A stretch of 27,701 nt of DNA from an uncultured Burkholderiaceae bacterium (GCA_937871985.1 CALMPB010000068.1:1-27701); one strand, 5' to 3'. Counted from the stretch's first letter, positions 14,127 to 22,935 are shown. Translations and numbers: made by a program. Notes: generated by a model not told the origin, from the sequence alone.

Positions 14127-14896
14127 AGCTCAACTTTCTGACGAAGTCCTGGCGAAGCGCCGAGCGAAGCGTCCAGTTTTTGCTCGTGATTCTTCTGATT
14201 GAGAGCGTGGTCACCTTGGGAGCGCTGTACGGCTGGCTGAAGAAGGACGTCGTGACTCGCCTGGTGCCGCCTCGCATGACAGTAGAGGCAGAGATCAGTG
14301 CGGATAGTGCGTCCAAGGACTACCTGATCAGCGTTGCATTAACTGCGGCGACCCTTACGGGGAACGTGAGCCCCAAGAACGTGACGTTTGTGGCAGACGC
14401 GATGGGGCTCATCACGTCGCCGGCGATTTATCCGGAAGTCAGGCGCCGACTCTTCGCGCTTGCGATGGATCCTGTGTTCAAGGACCGCGGAGGCAGCGTG
14501 ACGTTCACTGCGACCGGAATGGACTACGAGGCGCGCACCAAGACGGTATTCATCAAGGGCGAGCTCCAGTCTACGACTACGGCCGGCCCGATCGGGAAAG
14601 GAACTCCGTACGTTTACGAAATCCAAGTCGCCATCGAGAACGGCTGGCCGCAAATCTCCAAGTTCGATCACTACCCAGGCAAGCAAGAGAAAAGCCAGCA
14701 TTGGCAATCAAGAAACCGTCGCGCGTTGGAGCGCGAGGCGGCTGAGCACGAGGCGGATCAACGTGCGGAAGACGCCGCAAAGGATCCTTGGTTCGACGAC
14801 GCTGTTCGCTTCGGCGCGGCCGGCGGCAGCGTCGAAACCAGAGATCTGATGAGCGACGAGCGGCGTCAGAACAATGAGCAAGGAGAGAGTAAGTGA
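14123..14896 (+). CDS. traE: TraE, F-type T4SS assembly protein
   Basis: TraE is the VirB5/VirB8-like component that, with one N-terminal membrane helix, contributes to the channel. The 257-residue protein has the helix near residues 18-40 (FLLVILLIESVVTLGALYGW), PPRMTVEAEISADSASKDYL, and a fold ending with PYVYEIQVAIENGWPQISKFDHYPGK. About 60 highly charged residues then follow, longer than the F plasmid protein (about 190 residues). It overlaps traL and traK by ATGA and GTGA. Identity rests on the sequence pattern plus strict gene order. Confidence 0.85.
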   Translation: MKLNFLTKSWRSAERSVQFLLVILLIESVVTLGALYGWLKKDVVTRLVPPRMTVEAEISADSASKDYLISVALTAATLTGNVSPKNVTFVADAMGLITSPAIYPEVRRRLFALAMDPVFKDRGGSVTFTATGMDYEARTKTVFIKGELQSTTTAGPIGKGTPYVYEIQVAIENGWPQISKFDHYPGKQEKSQHWQSRNRRALEREAAEHEADQRAEDAAKDPWFDDAVRFGAAGGSVETRDLMSDERRQNNEQGESK

Positions 14897-15750
14897 AGCG
14901 AGTCGTTTATAGCCTACTTCTGGCGTCATGCGCCGCGTCGAACGCCTTCGCGGTGGACCAGTACAAGTTGCCCCCCCCAGGACAGACTCCCGTGCAACGC
15001 CAGGCGATGCCTGGTGTCGGCACCATGCCTGGCGAAGCCGTCCAGCGGAGCAACGTGGTCCCTGTGACGGGGGAGGAGACCGTGCCTGTCGACATCTCGG
15101 CCACGTACATGAACCGCATCGCGACGCCTTTTGCGCGAGCGAAGGTAATCGACGCTACGAGCGGCGAAGACAAAAAGCCTCAACTTGGGGAGATGGTTAT
15201 CACGGCCAACGGCTCGTCTGTGTACGTGCACGCCAATGGTGCGACTGATGCGCAGGCGATTTACATCACGGGCGACCAGCCGGGGGATCCCGTCATCTCG
15301 CTTCTCCTCATTCCGAAATCGATACCCAACCAGGTGATTCCTCTTCAGTTGAACGGCGGGTCTAACGCTGGTGGTTCATCGACGTCCGGATTCGATGCGC
15401 GTGCAAAGTCTGATGTGTACACCGATCAACTTGTCTACGCGTTGCGGACCCTTGCGTCGGGAGGGCGATTGCAGGGCTACGCTGAGGGATACATGCCTTC
15501 TGCGGTTGCAGCTATCGGTGAGGTGAGCATCCGGCCCCTGTCGCGGCATTCTGGGGCGCACTACGACATATACCGGTACCGGGTATCTGGACCGGCTGAT
15601 CGGACGGTGGAGTTGCAAGAGCCCTCCTTCTGGGCGGAAGGTGTTCGCGGGGTTGCATTCTTCCCAACCTCCGTCGTGGGAGGTGGAGCGGAGACCGATC
15701 TCTTCGTGGTCGCGGACAAGTCCGCCACGGGGCAGGGAGGAGCGCAATGA
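14893..15750 (+). CDS. traK: TraK, F-type T4SS secretin-like protein
   Basis: TraK is the periplasmic VirB9-like part of the outer-membrane core complex and binds TraV and TraB. The protein starts with GTG overlapping the traE stop and has a signal peptide (VVYSLLLASCAASNAFA). The 285 residues include VDISATYMNRIATPFARAKV, typical of TraK, and IYITGDQPGDPVISLLLIPKSI, the strand region conserved in the family. The C-terminus has FWAEGVRGVAFFP and DLFVVAD. Length is close to usual. It overlaps traB by ATGA. Confidence 0.88.
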   Translation: MKRVVYSLLLASCAASNAFAVDQYKLPPPGQTPVQRQAMPGVGTMPGEAVQRSNVVPVTGEETVPVDISATYMNRIATPFARAKVIDATSGEDKKPQLGEMVITANGSSVYVHANGATDAQAIYITGDQPGDPVISLLLIPKSIPNQVIPLQLNGGSNAGGSSTSGFDARAKSDVYTDQLVYALRTLASGGRLQGYAEGYMPSAVAAIGEVSIRPLSRHSGAHYDIYRYRVSGPADRTVELQEPSFWAEGVRGVAFFPTSVVGGGAETDLFVVADKSATGQGGAQ

Positions 15751-16988
15751 GCGAGAAGAAAGGTCTGAAGGACTGGTGGAACGAGCAAGGCTCGGGTGTT
15801 CGTCTGGGGATCGTCGGCGTCAGCTTCATCGTCGTCGTGGTGCTGCTCTTCATTCTTCTGAAGCCCGCGCCCAAGAAGCGCGTCCCGAAGAATCCCGAGC
15901 CCCCGGTGTCGGCAAACATGCTGCTGCCAAAGCCGAAGGATCGCACGGTCGAGATGCTCGCTGGCGACCTTACGGCGCAATCAAAGCAGTTGAAGGATCT
16001 TGGAGACCAGATCAAGCAGGAGCGAGAGGCCCGGAAGCAAATCCTCGGTCGTTTGGAGGACGCGATTGACAAGATCAAATCGGCGCCAGGCGCGGACGGC
16101 GTGTCCAAGGACATTCTTTCTGAGGTCCAGAAGCTGAGCACACGCCTGGACTCGCTGGAAGGGAAGAGGGAGTTGGGTGCGGGATATCAGCTTCCGAATG
16201 CCCCAGCCTCTTCTTTGCCTTCCGGAGCTCCGATGGCCGCACCCACGGCCAGTCCGGAGGTGAAGGCCATTCGCATCCGGGTTACCGAGAACGCCACGCC
16301 AAAGCCCGAAGAGCCACGGACAGATTCCGAGGCTCCTGGTGAATACGTCCCGATGACCACGGTGTTTGAAGGGCACCTCATCACGGGTATGGACGCTCCG
16401 ACGGACCAGTCCGCCAAGGCAAAAGTGAACGCGGTACCCGGAATTCTCCGCGTTAAGGGCATTTCGTCAATGCCCAATGGACATACGTCGCAGTCGCTGA
16501 ATGATTGCCGCGTGCTGGTCGCAGGCTACGGGGGACTTTCCGACGAGCGTGCCCAGCTGCGCACCGAGAGTATCGCTTGCATCATTCCCAATGACGATCC
16601 GACCAAAGAGCCTCGCGTCGTAGAGGCTCCGCTGGATGGGTTTGTGCTAGGCGAAGACGGGCGCGTGGGTGTGCGGGGACGGCTCGTTTCCAAGCAGGGG
16701 CAGCTGATCGCAAAGACGTTGATGGCCGGCGTGCTGTCCGGATTCGGCGACGCGTTAAAGCCGACCCGCGTACAGGGCTTGGATCTCAACCCTTCGGGAA
16801 GCGTCCAGACTCAGTCCGTCGACGCCAGCACGATCGGAAAGACCGGGCTTGCAACAGGCCTCTCCGACGCCGCCAAGAGCGTGAGCGAGTACTACCTGAA
16901 GTTGGCAGATCAAATGATGCCGGTGCTCGAAGTTGACGCCGGCAGGAAGGTGACCGTGGCACTTAAGAAAGGATTTGTACTGAAATGA
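15747..16988 (+). CDS. traB: TraB, F-type T4SS envelope-spanning protein (VirB10-like)
   Basis: TraB spans both membranes and links the inner- and outer-membrane parts of the channel. The 413-residue protein has one N-terminal membrane helix (about 22-40), a lysine/proline-rich region, a coiled coil around residues 70-145, a proline/alanine linker, then the C-terminal VirB10-like domain. That domain shows VFEGHLITGMDAPTD, SLNDCRVLVAGYGGLSDERAQLRTESIACI and DGFVLGEDGRVGVRGRLVSKQG. The final segment has QMMPVLEVDAGRKVTVALKKG, typical of the family. It overlaps traK and traV by ATGA. Confidence 0.93.
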   Translation: MSEKKGLKDWWNEQGSGVRLGIVGVSFIVVVVLLFILLKPAPKKRVPKNPEPPVSANMLLPKPKDRTVEMLAGDLTAQSKQLKDLGDQIKQEREARKQILGRLEDAIDKIKSAPGADGVSKDILSEVQKLSTRLDSLEGKRELGAGYQLPNAPASSLPSGAPMAAPTASPEVKAIRIRVTENATPKPEEPRTDSEAPGEYVPMTTVFEGHLITGMDAPTDQSAKAKVNAVPGILRVKGISSMPNGHTSQSLNDCRVLVAGYGGLSDERAQLRTESIACIIPNDDPTKEPRVVEAPLDGFVLGEDGRVGVRGRLVSKQGQLIAKTLMAGVLSGFGDALKPTRVQGLDLNPSGSVQTQSVDASTIGKTGLATGLSDAAKSVSEYYLKLADQMMPVLEVDAGRKVTVALKKGFVLK

Positions 16989-17692
16989 AGAAGCTCCTAT
17001 TGGTGTGTTCGTTAACCGTGGCCCTCAGCGGTTGCGCGTCGATCTTGGATCCCGCGGGCGGCCGCTCTTCGTTCACGTGCATGGATCCGAACAATCCGGA
17101 TTCGCTGCAAGACGGAATTACGTGCAAAACGCCGATGGCCGTCATCAAGTCGACCGATCAACCGATGCCTCTGAGGGAGAGCGATTTGCCCTTCGGGGTG
17201 ACCATGAAGGACGTTGAATCCGGGACGGTCGCGGGCAATGTGCAGATCGGAAGCTTTCCGGCTGGCAAGAGCGATCGGCAGCGGACGCAAGGAGCTACGG
17301 TTGCAGGCTCCTATGACCTGGTCACGGCCGTCGGTGCCGGGGCTGGCCCGGGCGCTGGAAGCGACATCTACGGTAAGCCCGTTCGCGAGCCCGCCGTGGT
17401 GATGCGCATTTGGGTGGCACCGTGGATCGACGCACGTGACGACCTGCATTACCCCTCGTACGTCTTCACCGAAGTCCAGCCCCGCCGCTGGGCTATGGGG
17501 GCGGCTGGTTTCGTTAATCGAGGAATTCTGGCGCCGGCGAAGATGGTGCGGCCGGCGGGTGCGAAGGTTGTCGGTTCGCCGCGTGTGCCGCGCTCCGGCG
17601 GATCTCAGGAACCCGCCGAATCCTCTGCAACAAGCACCAGGGAAAACAGCATTAAGGACATGGGAGGAATGCCACAAATCACCAACCCGTAG
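16985..17692 (+). CDS. traV: TraV, F-type T4SS outer-membrane lipoprotein
   Basis: TraV anchors the F-type core complex in the outer membrane (VirB7-like). The 235-residue protein has a lipoprotein signal with the lipobox LSGC, Cys at residue 17. The cysteine pair in the next 35 residues (SSFTCMDPNN, GITCKTPM) matches the TraV pattern of conserved cysteines. The middle shows VVMRIWVAPWIDARDDLHYPSYVFTEV, common in the family. The C-terminus is proline/serine-rich. It ends 47 bases before the pilin gene. Confidence 0.9.
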   Translation: MKKLLLVCSLTVALSGCASILDPAGGRSSFTCMDPNNPDSLQDGITCKTPMAVIKSTDQPMPLRESDLPFGVTMKDVESGTVAGNVQIGSFPAGKSDRQRTQGATVAGSYDLVTAVGAGAGPGAGSDIYGKPVREPAVVMRIWVAPWIDARDDLHYPSYVFTEVQPRRWAMGAAGFVNRGILAPAKMVRPAGAKVVGSPRVPRSGGSQEPAESSATSTRENSIKDMGGMPQITNP

Positions 17693-17739
17693 CGAACGAA
17701 AATCTCACCAACCAAGGATAGAAACTAAAGGAATAAAAC

Positions 17740-18138
17740 ATGGAAATCTCCCTCAAGCCGATGGCTTCCGGTTCCAGCGAGAGTGCGATTCAGAACCCTC
17801 CGAAATGGCTGCTCATGGTCGCCGCCTTCATCATTATCGCCATTGTGTCGCTGGCATCAGCACATGCTGGTGGCGGCGGCGACGCGTTGACCGAATTCAA
17901 CGACTTCCTGGAAGACGAGTACAACGGCTCGCTTGGCCTGGCCATTGGCCTCGTATCGGTCCTGTTCGGGCTTGTGGCCACGGCGGTCATGATGACTTTC
18001 AAGCCCGCCGCGATCGGCGTGGGCGTGGCGTTCCTTATCGGTCCGTTCGTCGATGCTGTCGTGAAGGCGCGTGCGTCCGGGTTGCCCGAGGTCGTCGCGC
18101 ACGTCGTAACTACCGGGATTCCCGGCCTCACCCTCTAG
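17740..18138 (+). CDS. traA: TraA-like conjugative pilin precursor
   Basis: The position after traV and the structure both point to the F-type propilin. The 132-residue precursor has a long leader with a basic residue before a hydrophobic stretch (WLLMVAAFIIIAIVSLASAHA), with a likely cleavage after Ala43 (AHA/GGGG). The mature part of about 89 residues has two hydrophobic helices (SLGLAIGLVSVLFGLVATAVMM; AAIGVGVAFLIGPFVDAVV) joined by a short basic loop (FKP), as in F pilin. AAAGGA stands before the ATG. A strong hairpin downstream suggests partial termination, which would favour pilin synthesis. Confidence 0.8.
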   Translation: MEISLKPMASGSSESAIQNPPKWLLMVAAFIIIAIVSLASAHAGGGGDALTEFNDFLEDEYNGSLGLAIGLVSVLFGLVATAVMMTFKPAAIGVGVAFLIGPFVDAVVKARASGLPEVVAHVVTTGIPGLTL

Positions 18139-18198
18139 GGGTGCCTGCGCAGAGGCGAACTGATCCCTCTATCTGCTCTACCAAGTAGCAAATGCAGG

Positions 18199-18245
18199 AA
18201 GGCAGCGACGTCCGGCTCGATGCCCGGACCCGCTGCCTTAGTTTT
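18199..18245 (+). terminator. Hairpin with T-tract between traA and traC (terminator or attenuator)
   Basis: A 9-bp outer stem (AAGGCAGCG / CGCTGCCTT) and a 6-bp inner stem (GTCCGG / CCGGAC) are separated by a small bulge, and GTTTT follows. No promoter is obvious between this hairpin and traC, so read-through is needed for the rest of the operon; it may act as an attenuator giving more pilin mRNA. Confidence 0.7.
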
Positions 18246-18328
18246 ACTGTGCACCCTTCGCTGAGCTTGGCATGCCCGCTAGTCGGCAGCCTCGCGATCG
18301 CAATCATCCCCACCCCGGACGCCAGATA

Positions 18329-20809
18329 ATGAGCAAGCTCAAGAAAAACCATCCCGCCGAGAACATCACGGTCACTGCGTGGGATGACTCCTCCAATATC
18401 CTCTACTTCGAATCCAAACGGTTGAAGGAGCGTTTCATTGGCGCGGTGGGTGTCACCTCGCCGGTGGTGGGAACCGACAACCAGTTCGTTGAGCGCCTTT
18501 CAGTATCCTTGTCTGCGAACCTTCCCGCGGGGTCCATCATTCATTGGGGTATCCTCGCCGATCCCGACATCGATGCCATTGTGGAGGGCTACCTCTCAGG
18601 GAAGGCCGGTGCTGGCGGCATATTGGCCTCGATGGCTCGCGAGCATGCCGAATACATAGCGTCAGGGACCACGCAGCCGCTCATTCCGACGAATGGAGTT
18701 CGGGTCCACAAAAAACGGCTTTTTGTGGGAATTAAAGTGCCAGTGACCGCGGCTGACGTCGCGGCCGACGATCTCGCACCCGCGACCGAGCACGTCACAG
18801 GGCTGTTTGACCGCCTGAAGACCGCGGGCTTTCATTTTCGTCTGCTCGACGAGGCGGGGTATCGGCGAATCGTTAAGAAGGTCCACAACCCCTGGGCTTC
18901 AGACGATGATTGTGTGGCCCCGTTGGACGAAGAACGTCCACTCAACGAGCAGATTCTTCCCAACTCGTTCTCGGTCGACTATTCCCAAGATCACGCGTCG
19001 ATATCGTTCAATGACGGGCAGCATTTCGCCAAGGTGCTCAGCGTGAACAACTTCCCCCAGCGTGCGCACTCATGGATCATGAATGAGGTGATAGGCGACG
19101 CCAAGGGGCTCACCAATCAGATCCAGGAGCCCTTCTACCTGTCCTTCGTCATGCTTTACCCCGATCAGCAGGCGCTTAAGCGTAAGGTCGGCTTGATGTC
19201 GACGGTGATCAACAACCAGGCGTACGGGCCGACGATCAAGCTCTGGCCCGTTATTGGCTATAAGAAAAAGCGTATCGACACGCTCGTCCACGCGTTGAAC
19301 GGCCGCGGTGAAATTGGCGTGCAAGTGTCCATGGCGCTTGTCATCTATTCGAAGAGCAAGGACCGACTTCGCTCGTACAGCGAAAGCTTGTGCACTTACT
19401 ACCGTGCGATCGGCGGTAAAGGAAAGAAGTTCGATATCCGAGAGGACAAGCGAATCCTGCGCACCGTATTCGAGCAGGCCCTCCCATTGAATGGGAGTGA
19501 AGGCGGGTTGCACCGTTCCTTCCGCCTGCGCTCCATGTCAGTTCCGCAAGCCGTGCGATTTTTGCCGATCTATGGCGACGGAACGGGGAGTCGGACCTCG
19601 TCAGGAACCCTAGTCCTAACACGACGTGGCGAAGCCGCGATGATAGACCCGCTGGCTACACCCGGTAATGCGAACGGCCTCGTGTATGCCGAATCTGGCA
19701 GTGGGAAGTCCTTTTGGGTGCAGGCGGTCGTCTCCGACATGCTGGCCTCAGGGGTGAAGGTGTGGATTATCGATGACGGCCGATCCTACGAGAAGCTTGG
19801 TCGGTCGCTGGGCCCCGATAAATGCCAGGTCATCACCTTCTCCAAGGAAAGCTTTCTGTCGCTCAATCCTTTCACATCAATTCCATTGGGGGGGCTTCAA
19901 GAAGAGATGTCGCTGCTATCGACGATCTTCACGAAGATGGCCGCGCCAAATGATGGGCTGGACGACGTGAAGCGGCCGATTCTGGAACGCGCGATTACGG
20001 CTGCGTACATGAACAACACGAACGAGGCTATTCCCGAGGATGTCGCCAATTTTCTGTTGACGCAGCCTGACGAGTTGTCGCGGACGATTGGTAAGCAGCT
20101 ATACCCGTTTGCCTCGGGCCAGTTTGCCCATTGGTTCAACAAGCCCTTCAACATCAACATGGACGCCCAACTCATCATTCTGGAGATGGGTGACCTGAAG
20201 CTTCTTCCTCATCTGCGGGACGTGGTTGTGCTTCAGATGTTTGCCGCGATCGCGCGCAGCCGACAGAAGTTGAAAACCCAGGGCATTCGAAATCTCTTGC
20301 TGGTGGAAGAGGCGAAACAATGGCTGCTGAATCCGATCATGGCGGAGGGCATTGACGAGTCCTACGCCCGCGCGCGTAAAGACCTTGGCGCAATCGCTTG
20401 CGTGACCCAGGGTCTGCTGGATATCGGCAAATCTCCCCGCGGAGACTCGATCCTCCAGAACACGGCGTGGCATGCGATTCTCAAGCAGAAGCCGGATCAG
20501 GTGCAGAAGGCACTTAATCAAGACCACTTTTCAATCGACGCCTATGGCGCGGAGCAGATCAACTCGATTCACAAAGTGGACAACGTCTACTCCGAGTTCA
20601 TGTTCAAAGTCGACTCCGCATACGAGATCTACCGACTCGTGCGAAGCCGCTATTCGAATGTGATGTTCTCCACCAGCGGAAGGGAACGGACGGAGATCCT
20701 TCGCATGATCGATCAGGGTGTTTCGGCTGACGCTGCTATCCGCAGATTCCTCGACGAAGAGGCGCGCGGTGTGGTTTCCCGTCACGAACCCACTCTCACT
20801 ATGGGCTGA
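18329..20809 (+). CDS. traC: TraC, VirB4-family T4SS ATPase
   Basis: TraC is the ATPase that powers pilus extension and DNA transfer in F-type systems. The protein has 826 residues, near the usual size. It shows the N-terminal TraC domain, the conserved KKRIDTLVHALNGRGEIG region, Walker A AESGSGKSFWVQ near residue 453, IIDDGRSYEKL, and Walker B LLLVEEAKQWL near 656. The following ARKDLGAIACVTQGLLDI segment is typical. The frame is open to 18272, but the ATG at 18329 is preferred because it agrees with the family start. It ends 34 bases before trbI. Confidence 0.95.
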   Translation: MSKLKKNHPAENITVTAWDDSSNILYFESKRLKERFIGAVGVTSPVVGTDNQFVERLSVSLSANLPAGSIIHWGILADPDIDAIVEGYLSGKAGAGGILASMAREHAEYIASGTTQPLIPTNGVRVHKKRLFVGIKVPVTAADVAADDLAPATEHVTGLFDRLKTAGFHFRLLDEAGYRRIVKKVHNPWASDDDCVAPLDEERPLNEQILPNSFSVDYSQDHASISFNDGQHFAKVLSVNNFPQRAHSWIMNEVIGDAKGLTNQIQEPFYLSFVMLYPDQQALKRKVGLMSTVINNQAYGPTIKLWPVIGYKKKRIDTLVHALNGRGEIGVQVSMALVIYSKSKDRLRSYSESLCTYYRAIGGKGKKFDIREDKRILRTVFEQALPLNGSEGGLHRSFRLRSMSVPQAVRFLPIYGDGTGSRTSSGTLVLTRRGEAAMIDPLATPGNANGLVYAESGSGKSFWVQAVVSDMLASGVKVWIIDDGRSYEKLGRSLGPDKCQVITFSKESFLSLNPFTSIPLGGLQEEMSLLSTIFTKMAAPNDGLDDVKRPILERAITAAYMNNTNEAIPEDVANFLLTQPDELSRTIGKQLYPFASGQFAHWFNKPFNINMDAQLIILEMGDLKLLPHLRDVVVLQMFAAIARSRQKLKTQGIRNLLLVEEAKQWLLNPIMAEGIDESYARARKDLGAIACVTQGLLDIGKSPRGDSILQNTAWHAILKQKPDQVQKALNQDHFSIDAYGAEQINSIHKVDNVYSEFMFKVDSAYEIYRLVRSRYSNVMFSTSGRERTEILRMIDQGVSADAAIRRFLDEEARGVVSRHEPTLTMG

Positions 20810-20843
20810 GCCAAGACAACTCTTCTTTTGCAAGGTGATCGGA

Positions 20844-21332
20844 ATGAATTTGTTCTCGTTTTTGTACGTGGCCGCCGGCGCGGCGTTGCTGTGTTTATTG
20901 GGATTGTGGCTGGTGCGGCCTAAGGCCATAAAGCCGGAATTTGCGATCGCGGTGTTCGTCGCGGTGGTAATTGCATCAACTCTTGCGGCATGGAACCTTG
21001 ACTCGGACGGCCCGCTGAGTGCTGAGTCGGATTCCCCGCAAAGGACACGATCGACCGCTACGTCTCAAGAAATGGGCGGTGGCACGCCCGTCGTAGTGCT
21101 CGATGCGGCAGGGTTAGCTGAGCGATTCTATGAGAGGGCGTCGCTTGCCGGGGAGGTGAACTCTCCGGTCGATGTCGCTCAAGATTTCGCGGCGCAATTA
21201 GCTCGCGTCCTTCGCGACTATGAAGGTGCAGGAATTCTTGTGCTGAACAAAAATGCTGCACTCGCTGTCCCGCCCCTGGGGGATGTCACCACAGTCGTCG
21301 CCGAACGCCTGGGCTTGGGGGCAGAGAAGTAG
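20844..21332 (+). CDS. trbI: TrbI-like F-type transfer protein
   Basis: TrbI is a small inner-membrane protein that affects pilus retraction in F. This 162-residue protein has two N-terminal hydrophobic segments (LFSFLYVAAGAALLCLLGLWLV; FAIAVFVAVVIASTLAAW) rather than the single one of F TrbI. A domain with LAERFYERAS, DVAQDFAAQLARVLRDYEGAGILVLNKNAALAVPPLGDVTTVV follows, resembling F TrbI and its C-terminal DISREI ending. AAGGTGAT lies before the ATG. The position between traC and the peptidase gene agrees with other F-type clusters. The next ATG touches the stop. Confidence 0.7.
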   Translation: MNLFSFLYVAAGAALLCLLGLWLVRPKAIKPEFAIAVFVAVVIASTLAAWNLDSDGPLSAESDSPQRTRSTATSQEMGGGTPVVVLDAAGLAERFYERASLAGEVNSPVDVAQDFAAQLARVLRDYEGAGILVLNKNAALAVPPLGDVTTVVAERLGLGAEK

Positions 21333-21899
21333 ATGACTTACCTGCAAAGCTCCTGGCGAAGAATCGCGGCCAACTGCCGCCAGCTGAGCAAGAACCGGAC
21401 GGCAATATTGTTAACGCTGGTGGGCGCCGTGCTGGCGCTCTCGGCCCGTCCGGTAATCACCGAGGCATTGCGCCAGAAGATGCACTTTGCTCTGGACGTG
21501 CAGGTGGAGGAGAACCGCTGCCTACCTCACACCTTCTACTTTGTAAGGCTTGGGCGTCCCGAAGGCGGGCTTACTCGCGGCATGTACGTCGAGTACATCG
21601 CCAATGGTGGACTGATGGGCCATGCCTTGGATGGACAGCGGATCATTAAGATCGTGGCCGCGCTGCCAGGTGATAGGGTTCGCGTGGACGATTCGGGCAT
21701 CTCCATCAACGGGAAATTCTGGGGCCCGCTAGGCCTGTCCAGTCGGCTCGACGTAAGTGGGTTACGCATGCAGGGAGATGCAACGGTTCCAGGGGGCAAG
21801 GCGCTGCTGCTCGGCACCATGCCCGGATCCTACGATGGCCGGTACTGGGGATTCCTCGACCAAGACCAAATTATTGGACAGGCATGGCCCCTTTTTTAA
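21333..21899 (+). CDS. S26-family conjugative signal peptidase (TrhF/TraF-type) with Cys at the nucleophile position
   Basis: Peptidases of this kind process transfer proteins, often the pilin. The 188-residue protein has an N-terminal membrane helix (LLTLVGAVLALSARPVI), then VEENRCLPHTFYFVRL and DGQRIIKIVAALPGDRVRV. In S26 enzymes the first motif has the catalytic Ser (S-x-P) and the second the general-base Lys (K-x-V-x-x-x-P-G-D). Here the first position is Cys, TGC at about 21519, while the Lys and PGD are kept. A C-terminal GSYDGRYWGFLDQDQIIGQAWPL box is typical of the family. Cys may be normal for this T4SS branch, which I cannot check. Confidence 0.82.
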   Translation: MTYLQSSWRRIAANCRQLSKNRTAILLTLVGAVLALSARPVITEALRQKMHFALDVQVEENRCLPHTFYFVRLGRPEGGLTRGMYVEYIANGGLMGHALDGQRIIKIVAALPGDRVRVDDSGISINGKFWGPLGLSSRLDVSGLRMQGDATVPGGKALLLGTMPGSYDGRYWGFLDQDQIIGQAWPLF

Positions 21900-21910
21900 A
21901 TCAAAAAAGT

Positions 21911-21928
21911 ATGATTTAAATAAATCAT
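21911..21928. repeat. AT-rich inverted repeat before traF
   Basis: ATGATTT and AAATCAT form a 7-bp stem with a 4-base loop inside a very AT-rich stretch (about 21893-21930) which also has a run of six T and a run of six A. It could be a weak terminator, a promoter region or a site for the H-NS-like protein of this element. Confidence 0.4.
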
Positions 21929-21945
21929 TTGTGGGACACCGTTAG

Positions 21946-22923
21946 ATGTGTGCAAATCCGATTCTCAAGATATTTGCCGGGCTGTGGTTGTGCGCTGCGA
22001 TCTTGCCGACCGCGGCGGCTGCACAAAACACAAGCTTTTATGACCGCAAGGGCGAAGGTTGGTTTTGGTACCAAGATCCGGAGTTGGAGCCCGAACCTGT
22101 AGACGAGAACCAGGTAAAGCAGCAGGCAACCACGCCACCGGCCGATCCCAAATCGCCCAAGGCTGTTGAGCCTCCATCCTACAGGCGGCAGGAGGTGGAG
22201 CCTTTTTCCGTAGAGTGGTTACAGAAGCAGATGCCGGTGCTTCTAGGTCGAGCAATTGACGACCCAACAAAGGAAAACGTGGAGGCATATCTATACGCTC
22301 AACGGGTGGCGATGGACAAAGCGCAACGGTATGCAAACCAGGTTCAGATGGTTGTGGCAAACGATCCGTATCTAGACGAAAACAATCGCGTTCCACTGTC
22401 CAGCTTTGCGAAGAAAGATTTCCTGCGATATCGAGGGGAAGGCCAAACCGAGGCGATGGAGCATCTCAGCAAGATCGGTGGCCTCTGGGTGTTCTTCGAC
22501 TCGACGTGCGCCTTTTGTCCGCCGCAGGTCTCGGCTGTGAGGGATCTTGCCCGCGAATTTGGTTTCCTAACCAAATTCATTTCGATGAACGGCGAGGCGG
22601 TCCCCGGGCTTGGACAGGATGAGTTTGTCCCGAATGGTGGCCAGGCGCAGCGGCTAGGTCTGCGGCTCACTCCCACTACGGTGTTCGTGGTCCCACCGGA
22701 CAACTACTACATCCTGTCGCAAGGGATGATGTCTCAGGATCAGCTTCGTGACCGTCTAATCGTCGCTGCCGACTACAACGGGCTGCTACCAGAAGAAATC
22801 CTGAAGAAGCTACGCGTGTTCGATCGCGGTGTGCTCAGTACCGAGGACATGAAGGCGGGAGCGGGCGACGACCCAGGTGAGTGGGTGCGCTATTTGAAAG
22901 AGCGGCTGTCGGGCCAGTACTAA
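21946..22923 (+). CDS. traF: TraF, thioredoxin-fold F-type pilus assembly protein
   Basis: TraF is a periplasmic member of the F pilus assembly set with a thioredoxin-like fold. The 325-residue protein starts with a signal peptide (LKIFAGLWLCAAILPTAAAA), then FYDRKGEGWFWYQDPE, a clear TraF signature, and EVEPFSVEWLQKQMPVLLGRAIDDPT. The CxxC motif CAFC is at 188-191 (FFDSTCAFCPPQ). F plasmid TraF lacks a functional CxxC, whereas the related TrbB has it, so this version may be an active oxidoreductase. The cis-proline-like TPTTVFVV follows. Start at 21946 has only a weak ribosome binding site (GGGAC). Confidence 0.9.
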   Translation: MCANPILKIFAGLWLCAAILPTAAAAQNTSFYDRKGEGWFWYQDPELEPEPVDENQVKQQATTPPADPKSPKAVEPPSYRRQEVEPFSVEWLQKQMPVLLGRAIDDPTKENVEAYLYAQRVAMDKAQRYANQVQMVVANDPYLDENNRVPLSSFAKKDFLRYRGEGQTEAMEHLSKIGGLWVFFDSTCAFCPPQVSAVRDLAREFGFLTKFISMNGEAVPGLGQDEFVPNGGQAQRLGLRLTPTTVFVVPPDNYYILSQGMMSQDQLRDRLIVAADYNGLLPEEILKKLRVFDRGVLSTEDMKAGAGDDPGEWVRYLKERLSGQY

Positions 22924-22935
22924 AAGGAAAACACT

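Noticed and set aside
15512..16141. Leftward 209-codon frame over traK/traB
   Set aside because: Low-complexity antisense frame; traK and traB are supported by motifs and gene order.
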